This document shows, piece after piece, positions 25,365 through 32,171 of a stretch of DNA of 32,171 bases. Below the pieces are notes generated by a model. It searched no databases, had not been told where the DNA came from, and saw only the letters and a program-made list of their open reading frames with translations. The DNA is from an uncultured SAR116 cluster alpha proteobacterium (lineage in GTDB: Bacteria > Pseudomonadota > Alphaproteobacteria > Puniceispirillales > Puniceispirillaceae). The position numbers were made by a program, and so were the translations under genes. The stretch's first letter is position 1. Each line of letters begins with the position of its first letter. The DNA is taken from the NCBI GenBank assembly GCA_902625725.1, contig CACOCY010000016.1, forward strand, positions 1-32,171, read 5' to 3'.

Positions 25365-25763
25365 ATGAAGTTTTTTCGCATATTTTTGTTGCTTAACACC
25401 GTTATTATCGCAAGTCACGTTATTAAAGTTAAACATTCTGCTGCTTCAACTTGGATAGTATCTCAATACGCTGAATTGCAACTGCTTGACAAAATAACAG
25501 CACGTATTTCCTCTAAAACAGTGCCTGTTGGCGGCGGAACTGAGTTTGGAACCTTAGAGTTAAGGGTATATTATTGCGCATATAGGCCACCAGAGGAACC
25601 ACCTGAGAATGCAGCATTCGTGATGATATACGATAACGGATACGGTGATAAAAAGATTCAACAAGCATTGTTTTCGGGATGGATGTTTGCTTCAAGCCCA
25701 GCTATATCCGGTCTTGAACATCCTGTTTATGATGTAACTCTGTTATCATGCCATAAAGAATGA
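25365..25763 (+). CDS. DUF2155-family periplasmic protein
   Basis: A 132-residue protein of unknown function that is conserved in alphaproteobacteria. A signal peptide (about residues 1-28, FFRIFLLLNTVIIASHVI...SAAS) is followed by the family's full set: LDKITARISSKTVPVGGGTEFGTLELRVYYC, then YRPPEEPPENAAFVMI and FSGWMFASSPAISGLEHPVYDVTLLSC. The two conserved cysteines could form a disulphide. ATG 25365 is chosen; a TTG two codons earlier is possible and the ribosome site is poor. The 3' end overlaps the convergent aat gene by 37 bp. It probably shares a transcript with mlaD, 20 bp upstream. Confidence 0.92.
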   Translation: MKFFRIFLLLNTVIIASHVIKVKHSAASTWIVSQYAELQLLDKITARISSKTVPVGGGTEFGTLELRVYYCAYRPPEEPPENAAFVMIYDNGYGDKKIQQALFSGWMFASSPAISGLEHPVYDVTLLSCHKE

Positions 25764-26392
25764 AGAACAATTGATTCGGGGATATCCAGTTTTAGATTGG
25801 CATCACCATTTATTGCATCCTCAAGTTTTTTTTGAAACGCCTTTTTTTCAATTGATTCTATACCAAATTGTAACAGATGATCATTAACAAATTGAGCGTC
25901 TAATAATTTGAAGTTACCATATTTTAGCCTGGCCATTAAATGACATAATGCAATTTTTGAGGCGTTTGATACTCTACTAAACATAGATTCTCCAAAGAAA
26001 GCGCCACCAATAGCAACCCCATATAAGCCACCCATTAGCTTTCCCTCTTGATAAGCCTCTACAGAGTGTGCAAACCCAAGCTTGTGAAGAGATATATAAA
26101 GTCTTCTTATCATAGGATTTATCCAAGTATCATTTGTATTTGATCGTGGCGCGGCACACCCATCAATTACCGCAGGAAAATCTTCGTTCCACTGAATATC
26201 AAATGGTTGTTTTCGAAGGAGTCGTTTTAATTTTTTTGGTATTTGAGGATCTTTTAAGGGAATAATACCCCGAATATCAGGTTGAAAAAAACGAATTTTG
26301 TCAGCATTTCTGCCTTCCGCCATGGGAAAAATACCAAGTGTATAGGCCTGTATTATTGTTTCTGGTGCAATAACGAATTGTTGGGACAACAA
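25727..26392 (-). CDS. aat: Leucyl/phenylalanyl-tRNA-protein transferase
   Basis: A 221-residue enzyme that attaches Leu or Phe from aminoacyl-tRNA to proteins with N-terminal Arg or Lys, making substrates for ClpS-ClpAP. Family signs: YTLGIFPMAEGRNADKIRFFQPDIRGIIPL near the N-terminus, YISLHKLGFAHSVEAYQEGKLMGGLYGVAIGGAFFGESMFS in the middle (the GNAT-like acceptor site), and LLDAQFVNDHLLQFG. The start is TTG 26392 (a second TTG follows directly), with AGGAG just upstream. The last 37 bp overlap the end of the DUF2155 gene on the other strand. It is leftward, downstream of aroQ by 113 bp; relatives often have accC here instead. Confidence 0.94.
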   Translation of the reverse strand: MLSQQFVIAPETIIQAYTLGIFPMAEGRNADKIRFFQPDIRGIIPLKDPQIPKKLKRLLRKQPFDIQWNEDFPAVIDGCAAPRSNTNDTWINPMIRRLYISLHKLGFAHSVEAYQEGKLMGGLYGVAIGGAFFGESMFSRVSNASKIALCHLMARLKYGNFKLLDAQFVNDHLLQFGIESIEKKAFQKKLEDAINGDANLKLDIPESIVLHSLWHDNRVTS

Positions 26393-26505
26393 TCTTCTCC
26401 TATTTAGGGCATCTTAACTTAGTCAATTAAACAAAAAACATTTATTTGGACATAGTAAAGTTAAATTTTCAGACCTAATGCAAAAATATAGAAATTTTAA
26501 GTATT

Positions 26506-26958
26506 TTAGTTATTTTCTGAGGTAACACGAAATAGTTCTGAAAGGGCTCTAATTGCAAGAATGTAGGATAATGGACCCAGTCCAACAATTACGCCATCAG
26601 ATATTGATGAAAGCATCGAGGTATGTCGAAACTCTTCTCGATTATATATGTTCGATATATGGACCTCAATTACTCTTCCAGAATATAAAGCTAAAGCATC
26701 TCTTAAAGCTACTGACGTATGGCTATATCCACCAGCATTAATAATAATACCGTCATATTGATTTGTTGCTTTTTGAATTAGTCCGACAAGCTCTCCTTCA
26801 TAATTGGACTGAGCAAATGTCAATCCAAATTTGAGCTCGTGTGCTATAGCTTTACATTTCGTTTCAATATCTTGTAAATTTGTGTGCCCATAAATCTCAG
26901 GCTGCCTCGTTCCAAGCATATTTAAATTTGGCCCATTAAGAACAAGAATTTTTGTCAT
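26506..26958 (-). CDS. aroQ: 3-dehydroquinate dehydratase, type II
   Basis: A 150-residue type II enzyme of the shikimate pathway that dehydrates 3-dehydroquinate in the cytosol. The N-terminal VLNGPNLNMLGTRQPEIYG holds the catalytic Tyr and the neighbouring Arg on the flexible lid. The GGYSHTSVALRDAL block gives the active-site His and the Asn before it (NAGGYSHTS, where most relatives have NPGAYTHTS). EVHISNIYNREEFRHTS closes the site. The start is ATG 26958, with AGG about 10 nt upstream; a TTG six codons earlier is less likely. Most bacterial relatives form dodecamers. It is between dsbA-like (upstream) and aat (downstream). Confidence 0.96.
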   Translation of the reverse strand: MTKILVLNGPNLNMLGTRQPEIYGHTNLQDIETKCKAIAHELKFGLTFAQSNYEGELVGLIQKATNQYDGIIINAGGYSHTSVALRDALALYSGRVIEVHISNIYNREEFRHTSMLSSISDGVIVGLGPLSYILAIRALSELFRVTSENN

Positions 26959-27084
26959 TTGTGAAGTACCTAACAATTAAAAGTAAAGGGCTAATAGTAA
27001 ATATATATAGCCTAATTGTATCTAGAATGCGAACAATCAATTCAGAAGAAAGTAATTGTCCAAACTTTTCCCTAACCGAGGACT

Positions 27085-27795
27085 TTAGTTTTTATTTCTT
27101 TCGGAGTGAATAATAGCTTTTATTTCCTCTAGGCTAATTGCGCCTGGGATAATTCTATCCCCTATCAATAATGCTGGTGTTCCCTCTATTCCAATAGCTC
27201 GACCGGCGTTGATATTTCTTCGCAAGATACGGTCAAGTCTGTCACTCGATATTGCCGCATTAAATTGGTTCATGTCGAGATCCAATGTGTTTGCTATCAT
27301 TCTTACTGAGTCATTGGTAATGCTGCCAACCGAGTTCATAAGCGCAAAATGATATTCTAAAAATTTATCTTGTTCCTCTGCAGCCAGAGCGGCTTTTGCA
27401 GCCAACACTGAGCTTTTTGCTAATATAGGGAATTCTTTGATCACTATTAAAACGTCACTATCCTCGGCGACGAGTTTTTGAAGCGTTTTGAAAAGTCTTT
27501 TGCAATAACCACAGTTATAATCAGAATACTCATATATTATAAAGGAAGCATCTGAGTTTCCAAATTTCCCGTCCCCTTCAATATCATAGGTTAGTGAAAC
27601 AGCTGTTTTTTCCGCTTCTTCTGTTTTCTTTTTTGAATAATTCAATATTAAGTCATATAAAAAATCCGGGTTTTGGTTAAGATATCTCTGGATTATCTGT
27701 TCAATTCGGTGTTCCTCAGTTTCCGAAAATTCAGCATGGGCAGAATTAACAGCTAACGTGAGAAACATTCCAATGAGGTATAAAAGAAAATTCAT
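27085..27795 (-). CDS. DsbA-family thiol:disulfide oxidoreductase
   Basis: A 236-residue secreted thioredoxin-fold protein. The signal peptide spans about residues 1-21 (LLYLIGMFLTLAVNSAHA, cleaved after AHA). An N-terminal helical region rich in Glu/Gln follows. The redox motif is CGYC (Cys95-Cys98) in EYSDYNCGYCKR, and the cis-proline is Pro207 in GIEGTPALLIG. The sequence resembles the Com1/ScsC-like branch rather than classical DsbA, since the N-terminal extension is typical of that group, so disulphide isomerase or oxidase activity cannot be told apart. It is leftward, between M48 protease (upstream, 146 bp) and aroQ (downstream). Confidence 0.93.
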   Translation of the reverse strand: MNFLLYLIGMFLTLAVNSAHAEFSETEEHRIEQIIQRYLNQNPDFLYDLILNYSKKKTEEAEKTAVSLTYDIEGDGKFGNSDASFIIYEYSDYNCGYCKRLFKTLQKLVAEDSDVLIVIKEFPILAKSSVLAAKAALAAEEQDKFLEYHFALMNSVGSITNDSVRMIANTLDLDMNQFNAAISSDRLDRILRRNINAGRAIGIEGTPALLIGDRIIPGAISLEEIKAIIHSERNKN

Positions 27796-27941
27796 ATTTT
27801 TCTGCTAAAAAAATCTAAGTAATTTCTGGTCTTTAACACGAGCGATGTAATCTTTCAATAATAGAAATACGACTTATAAACCAAGGCTCCTATTTTTATT
27901 TTCGGTAAATGAACAGATATTTAGGGGGCTTTAGATATACT

Positions 27942-29264
27942 TCAGTTCATAATTAAGAATTTTAGGTCTAGTAAATGTTCTTTCAGATCTGGAGTTAAAT
28001 CTGGTTTTGCTAGAGCACGCTCGATGTGTACCGAAGCTTCTTGTAAGTCGTTACGAAGATAAGCTGCTTCAGCTAGCTGCCAGCTCGCTCTTGTCATATC
28101 TCCTGTTCTGCCCAATGCAATCGCATATTCTCTTCTTGCAAATGGTAATCTTGGCTCACCTGAAACGGCTATTTTAAGAATATTCCTTGCATGAATATAG
28201 TTTTCAAAAGTTTCGGAGGCTAGTAATACTCGACCAAGACGCAAAGCAATGAGCGGAGCGCCCCCACTTTTATCATACGCCTCATAAAAATATTTAAGCG
28301 CAGTCTCCAGCTCTTTTTTTGCAAAAGCTATTTCTCCAGCTAATTCATAAAAATAGGGATTATTGGGTTCAATTGACAATATGGTGTCAATATCTTCTTT
28401 GGCCGCCTCAAGGTCACCATATCTCAAGTAAGCGATTGCGCGCTGATATTTTTGATTTACAGATAAAGTCTTATTTTTTAATTTTTCTATAGTTTGTTCA
28501 GGTCTATTTTGATAACCGGCTAATTTTACAACAATTCGATTAAAAATTTTATAGTCTTTCAGCGGCATTCTTTTATCTTTGAAAATGGACTTTGCTACAT
28601 GATCTTCATAGACTGCTAGACGTTGTTTATTTCCTGGGTGTGTTCTATAATATTCTGACTGGTAACTCTCAGGAAGAACATTTTGACGGGATAAACGTTT
28701 CATCATATTCGCCATGCTAACAGCGCTTATTTCTAATTCGTCGAGCATTTTGAGAGCCCATTCGTCAGCAACGGCCTCATCTACACGAGAACCATAGTAA
28801 AACTGTCTTGCTACCCTATCATTGCCACCTATAAATAGACTAGTAGCTAGTTCTCCAGAGCCTCCTATCGCCGCGGCGGCAGCAAGAGCAGTACTTAATG
28901 ATGACGCATTTTTTGCTATCTCGAGTGATTCACTTTTTCTGACTACATGACCAGATACGATATGGCCTAATTCGTGTGCCATTACCCCAATCACTTCCTC
29001 TAAAGTTTCCGCTTCTAATAAAAGACCAGAGTGAAGATAAATAACGTCGTCGCTAGCAACAAATGCATTATAAGAAGAATTTAGGATTATTCGAACGTTT
29101 ATCGATGACGAAACCTCAGCTTTTTCAAGCAAAGGTTTCAAAAATCCCTCCAGTCTGCTTTCCAATTCTGCGTCTCGTATCAAATTACCTTGGCAACTTG
29201 TTGAGATACCGATAAAAAAAAGGAAAAAAGACATAATCAAACTTAAGTTTCTTGTTTTTGGCAT
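27942..29264 (-). CDS. M48-family metalloprotease with TPR repeats
   Basis: A 440-residue periplasmic zinc protease of the BepA/YfgC type, which in E. coli helps outer-membrane protein assembly and removes misfolded LptD or BamA. A signal segment (about residues 8-24, LIMSFFLFFIGISTSC) ends in a possible but non-classical lipobox, so lipoprotein status is uncertain. The zinc motif is HELGH (97-101), and the third ligand is probably Glu163 in VDEAVADEWA. YRTHPGNKQRL is also typical. The second half (about 240-430) contains TPR-like pairs, e.g. YQRAIAYLRYGDLEAAKEDIDTIL and AGEIAFAKKELETALKYFYEAY. It lies upstream of dsbA-like on the same strand and divergent from the aminotransferase gene. Confidence 0.93.
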   Translation of the reverse strand: MPKTRNLSLIMSFFLFFIGISTSCQGNLIRDAELESRLEGFLKPLLEKAEVSSSINVRIILNSSYNAFVASDDVIYLHSGLLLEAETLEEVIGVMAHELGHIVSGHVVRKSESLEIAKNASSLSTALAAAAAIGGSGELATSLFIGGNDRVARQFYYGSRVDEAVADEWALKMLDELEISAVSMANMMKRLSRQNVLPESYQSEYYRTHPGNKQRLAVYEDHVAKSIFKDKRMPLKDYKIFNRIVVKLAGYQNRPEQTIEKLKNKTLSVNQKYQRAIAYLRYGDLEAAKEDIDTILSIEPNNPYFYELAGEIAFAKKELETALKYFYEAYDKSGGAPLIALRLGRVLLASETFENYIHARNILKIAVSGEPRLPFARREYAIALGRTGDMTRASWQLAEAAYLRNDLQEASVHIERALAKPDLTPDLKEHLLDLKFLIMN

Positions 29265-29502
29265 TTGTCTTGCAATTTATATGAGTAAAATAAATTAAAA
29301 TTCTAATTTTTGTTCTAAAACAGCATAAAATTCGAAAGCATTAATTTGACACAGTGATTATTATATGATGTTGTGCATTTATTAAAAATTCAAAAGTTGG
29401 AATTTGAGAATACCATAACACAAATGAAGCAACTAAACAGCACTTTATTCAACTATGAATTGCAGAGTATTGGATATTTTCTGTTAAAAAAGAGACAAAA
29501 AA

Positions 29503-30684
29503 ATGATTGGACCAACTCTTAAAATTTCTGATCGAAGTAAAATGCCACCATTTATGGCTATGGATATAATGCGTCTTGCCGCGGAACTAGATGCTAACGG
29601 GAGTGATATTGTTCACCTTGAAGTTGGGCAACCCTCTTCCTCTGCGCCTCAGCCAGTTATCCAAATGCTTGCAGAATCAATGGTAAAACAGAGAACACAT
29701 GGGTATTCCGTAGCACTAGGGATACCAGAATTACGCCAGAGAATAGCGGAACATTACCAAGAATGGTATAAGGTGAATATACACTCAGAGCAGGTAGCTG
29801 TCACTGTAGGATCCTCAACCGCATTTGCAATATCTTTTATGGCAGCATTTGATGTTGGTGACAGAATTGCTATCCCAAACCCAGGTTATCCAGCTTACCG
29901 CAATTTAATGCTAGGCATGGGTCTTGAGCCAGTAATCTTACCCGCTGGCGTAAAAGAAGGATGGATGCCAAGATTACAAGAAATGGAAAAATGGAAAAAA
30001 TTGCCCGATGGTCTAATGATAGCTAGTCCTCATAACCCCACAGGTGTAGTTATTCCAGATGAAGAGCTAAAAAATATTTGCAAATGGTGTGATAGAAACG
30101 GAGTACGACTGATTTCTGATGAAATTTATCATGGATTATCTTATACTGACAGATGTGAAACAGCATTTAAATATAATGATAATGTCATTGTGATAAATAG
30201 TCTTTCCAAGTACTTTTCTATGACTGGTTGGCGCATTGGATGGATGATATTGCCTGAGCAATTAGTCAATGCGGCTGAAAGGCTAGCCCAAAATTTATAT
30301 ATATCCGCTCCAACACCCAATCAAATTGCAGCAGTAAAGGCCTTTGATTGCGTTGAAGAATTAGACAAGCATGTAAACCGTTATAAGGACAATAGGCAGG
30401 TTTTATTGTCGGGTTTACCATCAGAATTTTTAGGCAAAGCTGCTCCCTGTGATGGAGCGTTTTATATCTATGCCGATATATCTGCGTTAAGTGTTGACTC
30501 GATTAGTTTCGCCAAGAAATTACTTGATGAGGCTGGCGTGGCAACTACCCCAGGTGTTGATTTTGATCCAATTGATGGAAATAGGTATTTAAGATTGTCT
30601 TTTGCAGGTTCCACTCATTCAATGCATGAAGCTGTGAAAAGAATAAATAAATTCGTTGAGGCTTACAAACGAGAAGCTGCTTAA
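29503..30684 (+). CDS. Class I/II pyridoxal-phosphate aminotransferase
   Basis: A 393-residue fold-type I aminotransferase of the aspartate/alanine group (COG0436). The PLP lysine is Lys236 in SLSKYFSMTGWRIGW. Asn178 in SPHNPTG, Asp206 and Tyr209 in ISDEIYHGL bind the cofactor, and the C-terminal Arg in YLRLSF binds the substrate carboxylate. The N-terminal HLEVGQPSSSAP, GYSVALGIPELRQRIA and AIPNPGYPAYRN are typical. The substrate is not clear; the position next to the M48 gene and rne is conserved in alphaproteobacteria but says nothing about the reaction. ATG 29503 follows AAGAGA. It is rightward and converges with rne, with 93 bp between the stops. Confidence 0.94.
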   Translation: MIGPTLKISDRSKMPPFMAMDIMRLAAELDANGSDIVHLEVGQPSSSAPQPVIQMLAESMVKQRTHGYSVALGIPELRQRIAEHYQEWYKVNIHSEQVAVTVGSSTAFAISFMAAFDVGDRIAIPNPGYPAYRNLMLGMGLEPVILPAGVKEGWMPRLQEMEKWKKLPDGLMIASPHNPTGVVIPDEELKNICKWCDRNGVRLISDEIYHGLSYTDRCETAFKYNDNVIVINSLSKYFSMTGWRIGWMILPEQLVNAAERLAQNLYISAPTPNQIAAVKAFDCVEELDKHVNRYKDNRQVLLSGLPSEFLGKAAPCDGAFYIYADISALSVDSISFAKKLLDEAGVATTPGVDFDPIDGNRYLRLSFAGSTHSMHEAVKRINKFVEAYKREAA

Positions 30685-30777
30685 CTTTATCTTTGACTAT
30701 CTAACGATGCAATGTATTAAACATTATTAAAAGTAGATGTATACATAAATATAGTCTCCTATTTCATAGTTTTAAAC

Positions 30778-32171
30778 TTAGTTTTTTGTCCACCATCCCT
30801 GTTTTTTAGCAATAGGTTTATTGTTACCCACATCGGTAACTCCTAATTCAACGGAGGTAATGGGTTCTCTTACAGTTTTTTGTTTTTGCACCGCGTTGCT
30901 ACCGCCAATTTTCTTTGAGCTAGCTTGTTGCTTTTTCTTTTTATTTGTTGTTTTGCTAGTTATTTTCTTGCTACTCGCTTTTGTTTTCGCAGTTTTAATA
31001 CGTGCTGTTTTTGTTGGTTTAACATCACTTTCATCCTCTAAAGAAACAGACTTTGAAGCTGATTTTTTTCTAGCTTTTTTTATTTGTTGTTTGTCCTCTT
31101 TTGTTGCTCTATCTATTTGTTTTTCTGAAGCGTCGCTCGTAGATTTCTCATTTGAGTGCGTTTCCCCTGCTAATTTATTAGATGCGTTGATTTCTTTTGG
31201 TTTGCTTACACGACGTCTCCGGGATTTTGGCCTTGTCTTAATTTTTGCTTCATCTAAATCCGATTCAGATGATCTTGCGGTTGTTTGTTTTGAACTTTCT
31301 TCTAAGGGTGGCTCATTTGTTTCTTCCGACTCATTTTCAAGAGTCTGAGCTATAATTGTGTCCTCACCATCACGTCTGCGCCGACGTCTACCTCCACGAC
31401 GACCACGTCTTTTACGTTTTGGTTGGTCTCCATCCTCGTTATCATCTTCTTGTGAAGTATGTCCGGTATACCGTTGTTCTTTGTTTCGTTCAGGCCTATT
31501 TTTATTTGATACTGGTTTTTCTTTTGTTTCTGTAAGGACACCATCTATCAATAATTGATAATCGTTTTCTAGCAGGGTTGTATCCGCCTTGATCAATATC
31601 TTGCAATTTGCTTTTCTCTCAAGCTCAGTGAGAGTCTCACGTTTTTCATTTAGAATATAGAGCGCAATATCGGTTTGAGCTATGATTGATAGTTCCTGCG
31701 CAGACTTATTATTAATTTCCTCTTCGAGAACACGCAAAATTTGCAGAGCAGCTGAATTAACAGAACGTACTCTTCCTGTTCCGTCGCAATGGGGACATGC
31801 TTGAGAAACAGATTCGACTAAAGAGGGTCGCAATCGTTGCCGTGACATCTCCAGCAGTCCAAAATGGCTTATGCCACCAACTTGTATTCTTGCTCTATCA
31901 TTTCGAAGAGCCTCTTTTAACTTATTTTCTACCAAATGCTGATTTCTATTTTCCTCCATATCTATGAAATCTATAACAATCAGCCCTGATAAGTCTCGCA
32001 ATTTAAGCTGCCGTCCAATTTCCTCGGCTGCCTCTAAATTAGTCTTTACCGCGGTTTCCTCAATATTGCGTTCTCTTGTGGCCTTTCCGGAGTTTACGTC
32101 GATAGCTACTAAGGCTTCAGTTTGATTTAAAACTAAATAACCGCCCGATTTGAGTGTCACTTCATTGTGGT
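30778..32171 (-). CDS. rne: Ribonuclease E (5' partial)
   Basis: The C-terminal about 464 residues; the S1 and most of the RNase H-like parts lie beyond the window's right edge. The catalytic Asp is present in VAIDVNSG, and a second one in IVIDFIDM 43 residues later, as expected for RNase E/G. CPHCDGTGRVRS is the Zn-link motif that joins subunits. After about residue 210 of the visible part comes a low-complexity, Lys/Arg/Glu/Ser-rich scaffold, including a basic stretch of RRGRRGGRRRRRR. The extreme C-terminus KKQGWWTKN carries the GWW motif that in Caulobacter docks PNPase. The long charged tail and the GWW end identify RNase E rather than the shorter RNase G. Confidence 0.94.
   Translation of the reverse strand, partial: HNEVTLKSGGYLVLNQTEALVAIDVNSGKATRERNIEETAVKTNLEAAEEIGRQLKLRDLSGLIVIDFIDMEENRNQHLVENKLKEALRNDRARIQVGGISHFGLLEMSRQRLRPSLVESVSQACPHCDGTGRVRSVNSAALQILRVLEEEINNKSAQELSIIAQTDIALYILNEKRETLTELERKANCKILIKADTTLLENDYQLLIDGVLTETKEKPVSNKNRPERNKEQRYTGHTSQEDDNEDGDQPKRKRRGRRGGRRRRRRDGEDTIIAQTLENESEETNEPPLEESSKQTTARSSESDLDEAKIKTRPKSRRRRVSKPKEINASNKLAGETHSNEKSTSDASEKQIDRATKEDKQQIKKARKKSASKSVSLEDESDVKPTKTARIKTAKTKASSKKITSKTTNKKKKQQASSKKIGGSNAVQKQKTVREPITSVELGVTDVGNNKPIAKKQGWWTKN

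Noticed and set aside
29341-29374. TTGACA followed by TATGAT upstream of the aminotransferase
   Set aside because: The spacing is only 12 bp, too short for a sigma-70 promoter; TTAATT with a 17-bp spacer is possible but weak.
30821-31348. Rightward 175-codon frame opposite the RNase E tail
   Set aside because: Its Phe/Leu/Ser-rich product is the antisense of Lys/Glu/Arg-rich codons in a low-complexity tail, a typical shadow.
30778-31600. Lys/Arg/Ser-rich region as a possible repeat array
   Set aside because: It is codon-level low complexity within the RNase E scaffold, not DNA repeats of fixed period.

Overview
The window is an A+T-rich stretch of an alphaproteobacterial chromosome. This rests on gene content and order: an NDUFA12-type complex I protein, MlaD, DUF2155 and Aat in a row; ClpS-ClpA next to a FemAB-like GNAT protein and RidA; an imuA-imuB-dnaE2 mutagenesis cassette preceded by the alphaproteobacterial LexA motif GAAC-N7-GAAC; and an RNase E ending in the PNPase-docking GWW motif. 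Low GC, heterotetrameric sarcosine oxidase and an MttB-family protein fit a marine methylamine/betaine-using lineage (SAR116-like is possible), but that placement is inference. I see no rRNA or tRNA gene, insertion sequence, prophage, integron or CRISPR array.

Layout. (1) 1-7979 is a C1/methylated-amine block. The 3' part of a dimethylglycine-dehydrogenase-like gene and an mttB-family gene run rightward and converge on a leftward soxB-soxD-soxA-soxG operon for tetrahydrofolate-linked sarcosine oxidase. (2) 7980-8530 is a gene-free spacer followed by a small two-helix membrane protein. (3) 8595-14370 is the SOS mutagenesis cassette imuA-imuB-dnaE2 with its LexA box. (4) 14416-18572 holds a D,D-carboxypeptidase with a SPOR domain, whose start is problematic, divergent from clpS-clpA. 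(5) 18589-24462 holds, leftward, a GNAT/FemAB-like protein, ridA and B12-dependent ribonucleotide reductase nrdJ, the last with a control region that carries two NrdR-box-like sites 31 bp apart. (6) 24463-29264 holds NDUFA12, mlaD and DUF2155 rightward, meeting aat, aroQ, a DsbA-like gene and an M48 protease leftward. (7) 29503-32171 holds a class I aminotransferase and the 3' part of rne.

How the genes work together. The dimethylglycine-dehydrogenase-like protein and sarcosine oxidase would pass methyl groups of betaine-derived amines to tetrahydrofolate, and the MttB homologue probably moves a methyl group to a corrinoid protein not encoded here. Aat, ClpS and ClpA form the bacterial N-degron pathway and lie within about 10 kb of each other. 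ImuA, ImuB and DnaE2 form the damage-inducible translesion mutasome. NrdJ and the MttB-type enzyme both imply dependence on cobalamin.

I found no convincing wholly new multi-gene system. The points most worth a second look are a D,D-carboxypeptidase whose signal peptide is open in frame but has no ATG/GTG/TTG start, the two NrdR-box-like sites upstream of nrdJ, the non-pyrrolysine MttB beside folate-linked demethylases, and the absence of accB-accC between aroQ and aat.
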